The position numbers and the translations under genes are program-made. Below, one piece after another: positions 20,701 through 29,038 of a stretch of DNA of 64,000 nt. Location of the stretch: positions 4,742,501 to 4,806,500 of the forward strand of contig NZ_JAGINK010000001.1 in NCBI RefSeq assembly GCF_017875955.1, in the 5' to 3' direction. Source of the stretch: Pseudomonas sp. BP8. Its GTDB lineage: Bacteria; Pseudomonadota; Gammaproteobacteria; Pseudomonadales; Pseudomonadaceae. Position 1 is the stretch's first letter; each line of letters starts with the position of its first letter. The notes under the pieces were generated by a model. That model saw only the letters and a list, made by a program, of their open reading frames with translations. It made no database searches and was not told the origin of the DNA.

Positions 20701-21297
20701 CGTTGGCGCGAACAACACTTCGATGTGCTGATGCTGGATTGCAACATGCCGAACATGAACGGATATCAGCTCACCGAAGCGGTGCGTCGCGCAGAGCGGG
20801 TCAGCGGGCGTCCACGCTGCATCATCCTGGGATACACCGCCAATGCCCAACCCGAAGTCCAGCAGAAATGCCTGGATGCGGGGATGGATGATTGCCTGCT
20901 CAAACCCATCAGCCTGCCAACCCTGAGCCAGCACTTGGCCCAGGTAGTCCCGCAGCGCAACACGCAGCATCCAGGCTTCAACCTTGAAGGTTTGACCTCG
21001 GTGCTCGGCGACGTGCCTGAGGCACACCGGCTTTTTCTCACCACCCTGCATCAGAGCCTGAAGGACGACTTTGCTGCGTTGATGGCCATCGACCCTGGGC
21101 ATGCCCCGCAGGTCATCGGCGAGCAGGCACACAAGATCCTCAGCGCGGCACGGATGCTGGATGCCCGGGAGTTGATGGCGGCGTGCGAGGCATTGGCAGT
21201 GCAAGGGTTGCCACTGGCGCAGCTAAAGCTGCGGCGGCAGGTACTGGCGCGGCAGATGCGCAGAATTGAAAAGGCCCTGGCCAGTCAACTGGGCTGA
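17707..21297 (+). CDS. rocS2: RocS2 / BvgS-like unorthodox hybrid sensor kinase
   Basis: The 1196-residue protein has the full BvgS architecture. In order: signal peptide; two periplasmic Venus-flytrap (SBP_bac_3) domains (about 50-280 and 295-525); a membrane helix (about 538-556); a PAS domain (about 575-690) containing CGECGLSCH; a HisKA domain with H720 in ATISHEIRTPMN; an ATPase domain with DSGIGI and GTGLGLAIS; a receiver with D1011 (MLDCNMPNMNGYQ); and an Hpt domain with H1142 (QAHKILSAARML). All phosphorelay residues are present, so it should pass phosphate His-Asp-His to RocA2. The signal bound by the two flytrap domains is unknown. Confidence 0.92.
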   Translation: MRRYMACLLYALTLFNGQALAVTTDVTSLNVLARLTVAPVRPMLTADQHEWLEGKQALILGTSFPDNAPFDISSGGRDYQGISAEYAAVIGKALEVPVRVVRFASRDTAVEALKSGRIDLLGSANGYEAAVGGLVLSQPYAVDQPVLVTREDDNRSLEQGLDGLRLSMLNHYLPPKDVQEAYPKSVLLTFGSSTQALNAVAFGQADVFIGDTISTYYQLKQGHLPRLRMANFSKHKDVGFSFAMRQDDLILKALVDTALHSQTHAVHANILKRWSPGSEILLSERKLQLSTAEEQWLRDHPVLRVVVNETAAPMSYFDTDGQFRGITADLLELLRLRTGLRFDIQRAGSISDMLARLEDGSADAIAAITPQEPLDGALRITRPYLESSLVLVTRRGADQAVSFERLHGKRVAVTRDSPTAQMLAQRYPKVMAIETESPYFSLALLASGAVDAAVTTLIDANHALANGTDLVIRSTVDGEPASFAMATAWQAQVPASILDKALLSVSPEELGVINNRWRGHGTQEEVYWSKLRQRLLQITLGGGVLLLLVLGWNARLRGQIKQRQRAEKALNDQLEFMRALLNGTPHPIFVRDRDGRLQSCNDSYLEAMQAQPEDVIGKRLAESLCGECGLSCHIHTDYQQVMEGGVPLIRDRQLRINNQELTIYHWVLPYRDSLGEVQGIIGGWIDISDRRKLVQELRLAKQQADEANRAKSTFLATISHEIRTPMNAVIGMLELAVRHAEQGRLDKPALQVAYQSANDLLGLIGDILDIVRIESGHLSLVPEPVELAGLIESVARVFEGQARAKGLSLELVIAPAARCHVLLDPLRFKQVLCNLLSNAIKFTEHGQVRICVAVTHAAPSAEPKLDLEVRDSGIGIAERELQQLFNPFVQANPQSEGARAGTGLGLAISRSLCDMMGASLGLKSLQGVGTQVRLQMPLQRIAAPAEPKPVIRDVEVPDKQLNVLVIDDHPANLMLMAQQLSFLGLRHSSACDGREALARWREQHFDVLMLDCNMPNMNGYQLTEAVRRAERVSGRPRCIILGYTANAQPEVQQKCLDAGMDDCLLKPISLPTLSQHLAQVVPQRNTQHPGFNLEGLTSVLGDVPEAHRLFLTTLHQSLKDDFAALMAIDPGHAPQVIGEQAHKILSAARMLDARELMAACEALAVQGLPLAQLKLRRQVLARQMRRIEKALASQLG

Positions 21298-21349
21298 CTG
21301 TACAGGGCCTTGGCAGAGCGGTGTACTGGACGTACCCGCTCAGATGGGA

Positions 21350-21694
21350 TCAGGAAGCCGAGTTGATCGGCTTTTCCGGATACCAGGCATCCAGCAGAGG
21401 GCTGACTTCGATCTTGGTCAGCTCGTCGCGGCCTTTGAGCCAGGCTTCAACAGCAGCGCGCTGCTCTTCGCTGACCGAGCCACGGTTGGCCAGGCAGACC
21501 AGACCGAAATCATCACCGCCGACATAGTCCAGGCCGTTGGCATCCATGGCTTCTTCCAGGAATGCGTCGAGGAAGGCATCGATGGCTTCATCAGACAGGT
21601 CTTCCTTGAACCCCAGGTTCAGTTCGAAACCCAGCTCCTGGAATTCATCCACGCAGAGTTTCTTGCGCAGACGGCGGGAACGGTTGGTAGCCAT
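21350..21694 (-). CDS. yggL: YggL-family (DUF469) protein
   Basis: The 114-residue protein starts MATNRSRRLRKKLCVDEFQE, the typical basic start of YggL, with FELNLGF and an acidic C-terminal half. The ATG at 21694 follows AGAGGA; a longer upstream reading has no support. YggL has been reported to bind the 50S ribosomal subunit in E. coli. It is divergent from dacB, the same arrangement as in P. aeruginosa, and convergent with rocS2. Confidence 0.9.
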   Translation of the reverse strand: MATNRSRRLRKKLCVDEFQELGFELNLGFKEDLSDEAIDAFLDAFLEEAMDANGLDYVGGDDFGLVCLANRGSVSEEQRAAVEAWLKGRDELTKIEVSPLLDAWYPEKPINSAS

Positions 21695-21877
21695 GAAACA
21701 ATCCTCTTGAGAAATTACCGGCGGCACTTTACCAGTTTCCGCGCCCAAGCGGCGCATTTGTGTCGAACGGGGCCCAAAAATGGCACGCTTGGGGCATAAT
21801 GCGCACTGTATTTCATCTGGGGCCACCATCTTTTACAGCCCCGTTGTCTTTCCCCTCGTCCGCAGGGTTTCAGCACT

Positions 21878-23341
21878 ATGATCAAAGCGCTCCGCCCACT
21901 GATTTTCGCCGGCCTGATGCTGCCGGTCGCCATGCCCAGCCAAGCGGCTGCCGTCAACACCAGCCTGCCACCGAAGGTGCAACAGGCGCTGAAGAGCAAC
22001 AAGCTGCAGGACTCCGCCCTGTCCCTGGTGATGTTGCCCCTCGACGGCCCAGGCACGGCGACGGTGTTCAACGCCGATGTCTCGGTCAACCCGGCCTCTA
22101 CCATGAAGCTGGTTACCACCTACGCCGCACTTGAGCTGCTCGGCCCGACCTTCCAATGGAAGACCGAGTTCTACACCGACGGCACCCTGAGCAACGGTGT
22201 GCTCAACGGCAACCTGTACCTCAAGGGCGGCGGCGACCCCAAGCTGAACATGGAAAAACTCTGGCTGCTGATGCGCGACCTGCGCGCCAACGGCGTGCGC
22301 ACGGTCACTGGCGACCTGGTGCTTGATCGCAGCCATTTCGTCCAGCCCAACCTGCCGCACTTCGACGATGACGGCGGCGATACCAACAAGCCGTTCCTGG
22401 TCAAGCCGGATTCGTTGCTGGTCAATCTGAAAGCCTTGCGCTTTGTCGCCCGCAACGATGGCGGCAACGTCACGGTTGCGGTCGAACCGCCGATTGCCAG
22501 TATCCGCATCAACAATCAGGTCAAGGCCGTGGCTTCCAAACAGTGCACCGGCGAAGTCCGCTACAACCCGCAGGTGCAACCGGATGGCGTCAGCGTGGTG
22601 GTCAGTGGCCAGCTGGGTGAAGGCTGCAACTCGCAGACCTACCTCGCCCTGCTCGATCACCCGGCCTACGCTGCCGGCGCCGTGCGGGCGATCTGGAACG
22701 AGCTGGGTGGCAGCATCCAGGGCCGTGACCGCATCGAGAACGTGCCCAAGAGTGCCCGCCTGCTGGCCCGGGCGTTCTCGCCCGACCTGGTTGAAGTGAT
22801 CCGCGACATCAACAAGTACAGCAACAACACCATGGCCCAGCAGCTGTTCCTCAGCCTCGGTGCGCAGTTCCGGACCGACGCCGATGGCGATGATGCCCGT
22901 GCCGCACAACGGGTGGTGCGGCAGTGGATGGCGAAGAAGGGCATTACCGCGCCGCATCTGGTCATGGAGAACGGCTCGGGCCTGTCACGCGCCGAACGGG
23001 TCAGCACGCGCGAGATGGCGGCCCTGTTGCAGGCAGCCTGGAAGAGCCCCTACTCCGCCGAATTCATCAGCTCGATGCCGTTGGTGGGGATGGACGGGAC
23101 CATGCGCAAGCGACTCAAGCGCACCGCGATGACCGGTGAAGCGCATATCAAGACCGGCACGCTGAACACCGTGCGGGCAATTGCCGGGTTCAGCCGCGAC
23201 AGTAATGGGCATACCTGGGCGGTGGCAGCGATTCTCAATGATCCGAAGCCTTGGGGCGCCTCGCAGGTGCTGGATCAGGTGTTGCTGGAGCTGTATCGGC
23301 AGCCAAAGGTGAACAACGGGACGGCGGCTTCCGGGCGCTGA
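21878..23341 (+). CDS. dacB: D-alanyl-D-alanine carboxypeptidase/endopeptidase (PBP4 family)
   Basis: The 487-residue protein has a signal peptide ending near PSQAAA and the three penicillin-binding motifs of class C low-mass PBPs: S74-T-M-K77, S315-N-N317 and K425-T-G. The large insertion between the first two motifs is typical of PBP4. It acts in the periplasm on peptidoglycan, removing the terminal D-Ala or cleaving cross-links. Inhibition of DacB is known to trigger ampC induction in P. aeruginosa; whether that holds here depends on genes outside the window. Confidence 0.95.
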   Translation: MIKALRPLIFAGLMLPVAMPSQAAAVNTSLPPKVQQALKSNKLQDSALSLVMLPLDGPGTATVFNADVSVNPASTMKLVTTYAALELLGPTFQWKTEFYTDGTLSNGVLNGNLYLKGGGDPKLNMEKLWLLMRDLRANGVRTVTGDLVLDRSHFVQPNLPHFDDDGGDTNKPFLVKPDSLLVNLKALRFVARNDGGNVTVAVEPPIASIRINNQVKAVASKQCTGEVRYNPQVQPDGVSVVVSGQLGEGCNSQTYLALLDHPAYAAGAVRAIWNELGGSIQGRDRIENVPKSARLLARAFSPDLVEVIRDINKYSNNTMAQQLFLSLGAQFRTDADGDDARAAQRVVRQWMAKKGITAPHLVMENGSGLSRAERVSTREMAALLQAAWKSPYSAEFISSMPLVGMDGTMRKRLKRTAMTGEAHIKTGTLNTVRAIAGFSRDSNGHTWAVAAILNDPKPWGASQVLDQVLLELYRQPKVNNGTAASGR

Positions 23342-23358
23342 TCTACGGGTGCACTTGC

Positions 23359-23464
23359 GGGCCTCTTCGCGGGTCAAGCCCGCTCCTACAGGTTCAGCGC
23401 CGGTTGAAAGCTTGGCGCTGAACATGTAATCGATGGAGCGGGCTTGACCCGCGGAAGAGGCCGG
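23359..23464. repeat. Inverted pair of P. putida-type REP elements (BIME)
   Basis: A REP unit at 23359-23392 (GGGCCTCTTCGCGGGTCAAG, then CCCGCTCCTACAG) is mirrored by a unit at 23433-23464 (GAGCGGGCTTGACCCGCGGA, then AGAGGCCGG). Between them GTTCAGCGCC (23392-23401) pairs with GGCGCTGAAC (23414-23423), so the whole segment can fold as one large cruciform. It separates dacB from the convergent GGDEF gene. Confidence 0.85.
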
Positions 23465-23495
23465 CACTGCCTATGCAAGACGCTTTGGCTCCCGC

Positions 23496-25889
23496 TCAAG
23501 GCACCTCCACCTCAACCCGATCACGCCCCGCCTGCTTGGCTGCATACACCCCTGCATCCGCTCGCAACAGCAACGAATCAGCACCCTCCCCCGACCGCCA
23601 CCCGGCCACGCCGAAACTTGCCGTCACCCTGCCCACGCCATCGATGTTCAAGCTACGCACGCCCTGCCACAGCTCCAGCGCCAGCGTGCGCGCCTGCTCA
23701 ACATCACTGCCTGGACACAGCACCATGAACTCCTCCCCGCCAAGCCGGCAAAACACGTCGGTACGGCGCAACCGATGGCCGATGTGCTGACAGAGGCTGC
23801 GCAGCACGTGATCCCCCACCGCATGCCCGTACTCATCGTTGATCCGTTTGAAATGATCGAGGTCGAGCATGATCACCGCCAGATCCAGGCCATCGCGCTG
23901 CGCCCGGTCGAGCTCGCTCTTCAGCCGCTCCTGGAAATAACGCCGATTGTGGATCCCGGTCAGTACATCGGTGATCGACAAGGTACGCAGCTCTTCCTCG
24001 ACCCGTTTCGGGTCAGAAACGTCCGTCAGGTAACCGTGCCACAGGGTGCAGCCGTCCTCGCCGATTTCCGGCGTGGCCTCACCACGCACCCAGCGCAACC
24101 CCGCCTGCGGCAAGATCACCCGATACTCTTCGCGCCACGGTGAGAGATGCTCAGCCGAGTAGCGCACCGAGCGCCGCACCCGCTCCAGGTCATCGGGATG
24201 AATGCGCTCGAACACCCGCGTGGCATCCTCGCGCAACAGCTGCAGATCGACCTCATAGATGTCGTACAGTCCCTGGCTGGCATAGGGGAAACACGACCGT
24301 CCATCTGCATCCAGACGGTACTGATAGATACCCCCCGGCACCTCGGCGCTGAGTTTCTCGAGCAAACGGTCACGCGCCGCCAGCGCTTCGTGCACCCTGC
24401 GCCGCTCGGTCACGTCGATGCAGATCGCCAGGTAGCCAACCCATAATCCCTGCTCGTCGAGCACGGCAGTGACGAGCATGTTGGCAAGCAGATGGCTGCC
24501 GTCCTTGCGCACCAAGGTCCACTCGCCAGGCCCACTGCCCGCCTCCTGAACCGTCTCGGCAAACATTGCCTGGCCGCCGCTGATCTCGCGTCCGTAGCGC
24601 ACGCTCAGGGCATGCGCGCGCTGCCTCAATTCGTCGGCCTCGACCATGTCGGCCAGGTCCCGGCAGCCGATCGCCTCGCTGGCGGAGTAACCCAGCATGC
24701 GCTCGGCGCCCGCGTTGAACGTGCTGATCACGCCTCTGAGACTGGTGGCGATGATCGCCACCTGGGTGGCAGCATCGAGCACGCTGCGCAGCTGATTATG
24801 GGTGTCGCGCAGCGACTGTTCACTGACGCGCAATTCGGCGGTGCGCTGTTCGACCAGGGTCAAGGCGCGCTGACGCTGGCTGAACAGGCTGTAGAGCAAG
24901 GTGCTGAGCAGCACACTCAACAGCCCACCGAGCCAGGCCAGGCCAATCGCGGCCGAGGAGCGGTTGGCTGCCAGAAACGCCTGACTGGGGCGGATCGCCA
25001 GCTGGTACTGATGGTCGGCCAGGTGCAGCAGGTGATTACTGACCATCGGTATCTGCGCGACCTGATTCTGCGAGTCGTAGACTACCTCCTGACCATCGCC
25101 CCCCGACGCATCGAAGATACGCACCACCAGGTTGTCGTCGAGCGCCACGGGCAGGCCCTCGGCAACCAACTGACGCATGCTCAGCAGGGCCATCACATAC
25201 CCACTGGGTGTGCTGCGTGGCTCCCCCGTGGCAAATAACGGCGCAACCATCAGCAGGCCGCGCGCATAGGCCGGCTCGACATTGAGCAGGTCCAGCGGCG
25301 CAGACACCGCCATGCTCCCCGGCGAGGAGGCCCGAGCGAGGGTCATGGCACGCTGCGCCTGGCCGACTATGTCCAGGCCATAGGGCTGCCGCTCAAGGCT
25401 GGCGGCCTGAGTAAAGAGTACCGGGTAGTAATAGTCGCGCGCCGCTGCTGGCTGCAGGACACCTTGCGCGTCCTGATCACAAATCTGGAAAGGCTGGCCC
25501 AGCGTGGCGCTGGCCTGGCGCTCGAAGTCGTCGCGCTGCGCCGCAGCGACCCGCGGTGCCCAGGAATACGCCTGAGTGCGCTGCAGCAGCGGTTTTACAT
25601 AGCCATCGAACTCACGCGCAGTGATTTCGCTGGAGTAGCTGAAAAACCGCCGCAACCCATCCAGGCGCTGCTCCTGGTCATCGAAACGTTCGGCGATGCG
25701 ACTGTGGCGCTCATTGGCCAGCAGCTCGAAGCGCTGGCGCAACTGCTGCTTGTAGAAGGACTGCGCGGCGATCACCAGCGCTACGGTGAGCAGGCCGCCG
25801 GCAACCAAAGCCACCAGCGCCACCGCCCAAGCCGACAGGGCCTCGCTGCACAGGCCAACTACCTTCGCACGCACGCCATACTTCGACAT
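23496..25889 (-). CDS. Membrane diguanylate cyclase with CHASE, two PAS and GGDEF domains
   Basis: The 797-residue protein has a membrane helix near residues 20-45, a CHASE-type periplasmic sensor domain (about 75-300, with the typical YSWAPRV and YYPVLFTQA segments), and a second helix (about 312-335). Then come a PAS domain with PAC (about 365-500), a second PAS fold (about 510-630) and a C-terminal GGDEF domain. The catalytic motif is GGEEF in CRLGGEEFMVL, an active variant, and an RxxD inhibition site (RRTD) lies five residues before it. It should make cyclic di-GMP in response to an extracytoplasmic signal. There is no EAL domain and the ligand is unknown. It is transcribed alone. Confidence 0.92.
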   Translation of the reverse strand: MSKYGVRAKVVGLCSEALSAWAVALVALVAGGLLTVALVIAAQSFYKQQLRQRFELLANERHSRIAERFDDQEQRLDGLRRFFSYSSEITAREFDGYVKPLLQRTQAYSWAPRVAAAQRDDFERQASATLGQPFQICDQDAQGVLQPAAARDYYYPVLFTQAASLERQPYGLDIVGQAQRAMTLARASSPGSMAVSAPLDLLNVEPAYARGLLMVAPLFATGEPRSTPSGYVMALLSMRQLVAEGLPVALDDNLVVRIFDASGGDGQEVVYDSQNQVAQIPMVSNHLLHLADHQYQLAIRPSQAFLAANRSSAAIGLAWLGGLLSVLLSTLLYSLFSQRQRALTLVEQRTAELRVSEQSLRDTHNQLRSVLDAATQVAIIATSLRGVISTFNAGAERMLGYSASEAIGCRDLADMVEADELRQRAHALSVRYGREISGGQAMFAETVQEAGSGPGEWTLVRKDGSHLLANMLVTAVLDEQGLWVGYLAICIDVTERRRVHEALAARDRLLEKLSAEVPGGIYQYRLDADGRSCFPYASQGLYDIYEVDLQLLREDATRVFERIHPDDLERVRRSVRYSAEHLSPWREEYRVILPQAGLRWVRGEATPEIGEDGCTLWHGYLTDVSDPKRVEEELRTLSITDVLTGIHNRRYFQERLKSELDRAQRDGLDLAVIMLDLDHFKRINDEYGHAVGDHVLRSLCQHIGHRLRRTDVFCRLGGEEFMVLCPGSDVEQARTLALELWQGVRSLNIDGVGRVTASFGVAGWRSGEGADSLLLRADAGVYAAKQAGRDRVEVEVP

Positions 25890-25981
25890 AGAGCATTCTC
25901 ATCACGTCAGCGTCCTGCGAGTTATCTGGCCTTAAGCAGTTATAGCTATTGGCCATCAGGGACGCAACGTAGCTCGTCGCT

Positions 25982-28174
25982 TTATCGCAGCTGCAGACGC
26001 CATGCCCGATGAATCTTGCTGTTACGGGCAAAGTCCGGGTCGACCGTTTGCGCGCTGATTTCCTCTACTGCGTAACGCGCGCTCACGCTCTCGTCGAGCT
26101 GGAACTTGCGGAAGTTGTTAGAGAAGTACAACACCCCACCCGGGGCCAGACGGGCCAACGCCAGGTCGAGCAGTTGCACGTGGTCGCGTTGCACGTCAAA
26201 CACACCTTCCATGCGCTTGGAGTTGGAGAACGTCGGCGGATCGATAAAGATCAGGTCGTAGCTCTCGCGGCAGTTCTCCAGCCAGGCCATCACATCACCC
26301 TGCTCCAGGCGGTGGCGATCGGAGTAGCCGTTTAGCGACAAGTTGCGCCGCGCCCAGTCCAGGTAGGTCTTGGACAGGTCGACGCTGGTGGTGTCGCGTG
26401 CGCCGCCCTTGGCTGCATGCACGGTAGCCGTGGCGGTGTAGCAGAACAGGTTGAGGAAACGCTTGCCAGCAGCCTCGCGCTGGATGCGCATGCGCATCGG
26501 CCGGTGGTCGAGGAACAGACCGGTATCCAGGTAGTCGGTGAGGTTGACCAGCAACTTGACGCCGCCTTCCTGCACTTCCTGGAAGCGCCCTTCGGTTGCC
26601 TGGCGCTCATACTGGCGAGTGCCGCTCTGGCGCTCACGACGCTTGAGAACCACGCGCTGCGGATCAATATTCAAGGCCAGCGGGATTGCCGCCAGTGCGT
26701 CGAGCAGACGCCCTTGGGCTTTGTCGGGGTCGATCGAGCGCGGCGCGGCGTATTCCTGGACGTGGACCCAATCCTGGTAGAGATCGACCGCCAAGGCGTA
26801 CTCGGGCATGTCGGCGTCATACAGGCGGTAGCAGTCGACCTGTTCGCGGCGGGCCCATTTACCCAACTGCTTGAGGTTCTTCTGCAGGCGATTGGCAAAC
26901 ATCTGCGCACCTTCCGAGAGGCGCGCCGGCTCGCTGGCCGCCGGCAATTGACGCGGGCTGTCGCTTTCTTGCGCGTCGGCAGGACGGCGCTCACCAGTGA
27001 CAAACTGATCCGGCTGGACCTTGAACAGGAGCAGTTTGCACGGCAGCGCGCCGTTCCAGAAGGCGTACTGCTTGTGGCTACGGATGCCCATGCGCTTGCC
27101 CAGTTCCGGCGCACCGGTAAACACCGCCGCTTCCCAGCCCAGGCACGCCTGGCGCAGGCGTTCGCCGAGGTTCTGGTAGAGGTAGAGCAAGCTGGCTTCA
27201 TCGCCCAGACGCTCGCCGTACGGCGGGTTGCTGATGACCAGGCCTTTCTGGTTCTGGTCAGGGCGCGGCTCGAAGCTGCCGACTTCGCCCTGGTAGATCT
27301 TGATCCAGTCGCTCAGACCCGCACGCTCGACGTTATTGCGGCCCGGCTGGATCAGCCGTGGGTCGGCCTCGTAACCACGAATCCACAGCGGTGGCTTGGC
27401 CAAGCCCACTTCGGCGCGAGCAGCAGCCTCGTCGTGCACTTTGCGCCACAACGCCGGCACGTGACCGAGCCAGGCGCTGAAACCCCAGCGCTCGCGCTTG
27501 AGGTTAGGGGCGATATCGGCGGCGATCATTGCCGCCTCGACCAGGAAAGTACCGACACCGCACATCGGGTCAGCCAGCGCGCCACCCTCGGCGGCGATAC
27601 GCGGCCAACCGGAACGGATCAGCACCGCCGCTGCCAGGTTTTCCTTCAACGGCGCAGCACCCTGCTGCAAGCGGTAACCGCGCTGGTGCAGGCTGTGGCC
27701 AGAAAGGTCAAGAGACAGGATTGCCTCACCGCGATCCAGGCGCAGGTGCACGCGCAGGTCAGGGTTGAGCTTGTCTACCGAAGGGCGCAGGCCCTCGCGG
27801 TCGCGCAGCTTGTCGACAATGGCGTCCTTGACCTTCAAGGCACCAAAGTGCGTGTTGTCGATGCCTGAACCATGGCCGCTGAATTCCACCGCCAGAGTGC
27901 CGTCGGCGGTCAGGTGATCCTGCCACTCAACGGCATTGACGCCGTCGTACAGGTCATCGGCGTTTTTCATCGAGAAACGCTTGAGCACCAGCAGCACGCG
28001 GTTGCCCAGACGCGACCACAGGCACAGGCGATAGGCGGTTTCCATGTCGGCCTCGCCACGAATGGCCGAGGTGTGCTCACGCACCTCCTCAAGGCCGAGG
28101 CCACGGGCCTCTTCGGCAAGCAGGCCTTCGAGGCCCTTGGGGCAGGTGAGATAAAGTTCGAAACGGTCCGACAT
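25982..28174 (-). CDS. rlmL: Bifunctional 23S rRNA methyltransferase RlmKL (m2G2445 / m7G2069)
   Basis: The 730-residue protein is the fused form. The N-terminal RlmL half contains a THUMP domain (about 45-155) and a methyltransferase core with VISNPPYGERLG, which makes m2G2445. The C-terminal RlmK half contains FLNLFCYTATATVHAA and LIFIDPPTFSNSK, which makes m7G2069. It lies next to rmf, another ribosome-acting gene, an arrangement conserved in gamma-proteobacteria. Confidence 0.95.
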   Translation of the reverse strand: MSDRFELYLTCPKGLEGLLAEEARGLGLEEVREHTSAIRGEADMETAYRLCLWSRLGNRVLLVLKRFSMKNADDLYDGVNAVEWQDHLTADGTLAVEFSGHGSGIDNTHFGALKVKDAIVDKLRDREGLRPSVDKLNPDLRVHLRLDRGEAILSLDLSGHSLHQRGYRLQQGAAPLKENLAAAVLIRSGWPRIAAEGGALADPMCGVGTFLVEAAMIAADIAPNLKRERWGFSAWLGHVPALWRKVHDEAAARAEVGLAKPPLWIRGYEADPRLIQPGRNNVERAGLSDWIKIYQGEVGSFEPRPDQNQKGLVISNPPYGERLGDEASLLYLYQNLGERLRQACLGWEAAVFTGAPELGKRMGIRSHKQYAFWNGALPCKLLLFKVQPDQFVTGERRPADAQESDSPRQLPAASEPARLSEGAQMFANRLQKNLKQLGKWARREQVDCYRLYDADMPEYALAVDLYQDWVHVQEYAAPRSIDPDKAQGRLLDALAAIPLALNIDPQRVVLKRRERQSGTRQYERQATEGRFQEVQEGGVKLLVNLTDYLDTGLFLDHRPMRMRIQREAAGKRFLNLFCYTATATVHAAKGGARDTTSVDLSKTYLDWARRNLSLNGYSDRHRLEQGDVMAWLENCRESYDLIFIDPPTFSNSKRMEGVFDVQRDHVQLLDLALARLAPGGVLYFSNNFRKFQLDESVSARYAVEEISAQTVDPDFARNSKIHRAWRLQLR

Positions 28175-28620
28175 GAGTAATCCAGTGCCTTTTTGGCTAT
28201 TTGAGTGACGGGTCGACGCATCGTCCCGCCGATGTTTGCCCGAGCGCCCTTTTCACAGGCGCTCGGGTGGCCTCGCGCGTATCGCAAGGGCCAGGCCGCC
28301 CGACAGAGTAGCCCTCGCCGGGAGGCAAAGAAGCTTGGATCGTCTGGCAGTGTGAAAATTTCGTGCGAGTCACGCTCGCGTATGACCCTTCGTCGCATTA
28401 CCAATTATTTCTGTCATCTGGCCACAACGCTGGCCTTTTGACGTCAATCGCGACTAAACCCTGATAATAGCGGGCTAAAGCCCAAACCGAGTTGAGTCGC
28501 ATTTATTTACTTATCACTTCACCTTTGGAAAGGTTACGTCCTTATGACAAATCGATCATTCCCACTGTGACCTGCATTCGTTAGAACTGACCTCAGGTCG
28601 TTTCGCAACGGGACGACACT
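28175..28620. other. Gene-free rlmL-rmf intergenic region
   Basis: The divergent genes rlmL and rmf are separated by 550 bases. No convincing coding sequence is present. A hairpin of CCCGAGCGCC (28239-28248) with GGCGCTCGGG (28258-28267) lies 65 bases upstream of rlmL. The stretch 28390-28560 is A+T-richer and probably contains the rmf promoter, but I cannot fix its -10 and -35 elements. Confidence 0.5.
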
Positions 28621-28724
28621 TCTAGCTCGCCACGCCGGCAGCGAGCGCAAACCGGCAGAAAGATTCTGCCCGGCCTCCACGAGGCCGACGGGACATTACA
28701 GTCAACAAGTGAGGGCAACACCCT
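28621..28724 (+). promoter_or_regulatory. Structured 5' leader of rmf (candidate rmf RNA motif)
   Basis: Immediately upstream of rmf two hairpins follow each other: CCGGCAGAA (28652-28660) with TTCTGCCCGG (28664-28673, one bulge), and CGGCCTC (28671-28677) with GAGGCCG (28681-28687) around a CAC loop. Further upstream GCCGG and CCGGC can also pair. A conserved 'rmf RNA motif' has been described upstream of Pseudomonas rmf genes by comparative genomics, and this is the expected place for it. I identify it by position and structure, not by a covariance search. Confidence 0.6.
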
Positions 28725-28940
28725 ATGAGAAGACTTAAGCGTGATCCGTTGGAAAGAGCATATTCACGTGGCTACCAGTACGGGGTCACCGGCAAATCTC
28801 GCGAACTTTGCCCCTTCACTCTTCCCTCTGTTCGCCAAGCCTGGATTAACGGCTGGCGGGAAGGCCGCGGAGATAACTGGGACGGCATGACCGGCACTGC
28901 TGGCATCCATAGACTCAACGAAAATCACGCCGTTGGCTGA
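28725..28940 (+). CDS. rmf: Ribosome modulation factor
   Basis: Rmf dimerises 70S ribosomes into inactive 100S particles in stationary phase. The 71-residue protein has the family opening RRLKRDPLERAYSRGYQYG and the LCPF and RQAWINGWREGR segments, with a C-terminal extension usual in Pseudomonas. GAGGG lies ten bases upstream of the ATG. It is flanked by a structured leader and a strong terminator, so it is monocistronic. Confidence 0.95.
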   Translation: MRRLKRDPLERAYSRGYQYGVTGKSRELCPFTLPSVRQAWINGWREGRGDNWDGMTGTAGIHRLNENHAVG

Positions 28941-29001
28941 ACGAGGACACTGAATTCCGAGTCACCATGCACGCCCCATCCGGGCGGCGGGCTACGGCCC
29001 A

Positions 29002-29027
29002 GGGGCCCCTTCAAGGGGCCCTTTTTT
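29002..29027 (+). terminator. Rho-independent terminator of rmf
   Basis: GGGGCCCCTT and AAGGGGCCC form a GC-rich stem directly followed by six Ts (29022-29027). Confidence 0.9.
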
Positions 29028-29038
29028 ATGCCCGGCGA

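Noticed and set aside
23359..23464. CRISPR-like repeats
   Set aside because: Units are two inverted REP palindromes, not direct repeats with regular unique spacers.
26417..27868. A 483-codon plus-strand frame inside rlmL
   Set aside because: Antisense to a gene with intact methyltransferase motifs; no motif or start signal of its own.
28205..28441. A possible 78-codon gene between rlmL and rmf
   Set aside because: No ribosome site, overlaps a strong hairpin, and the composition is unlike coding DNA nearby.
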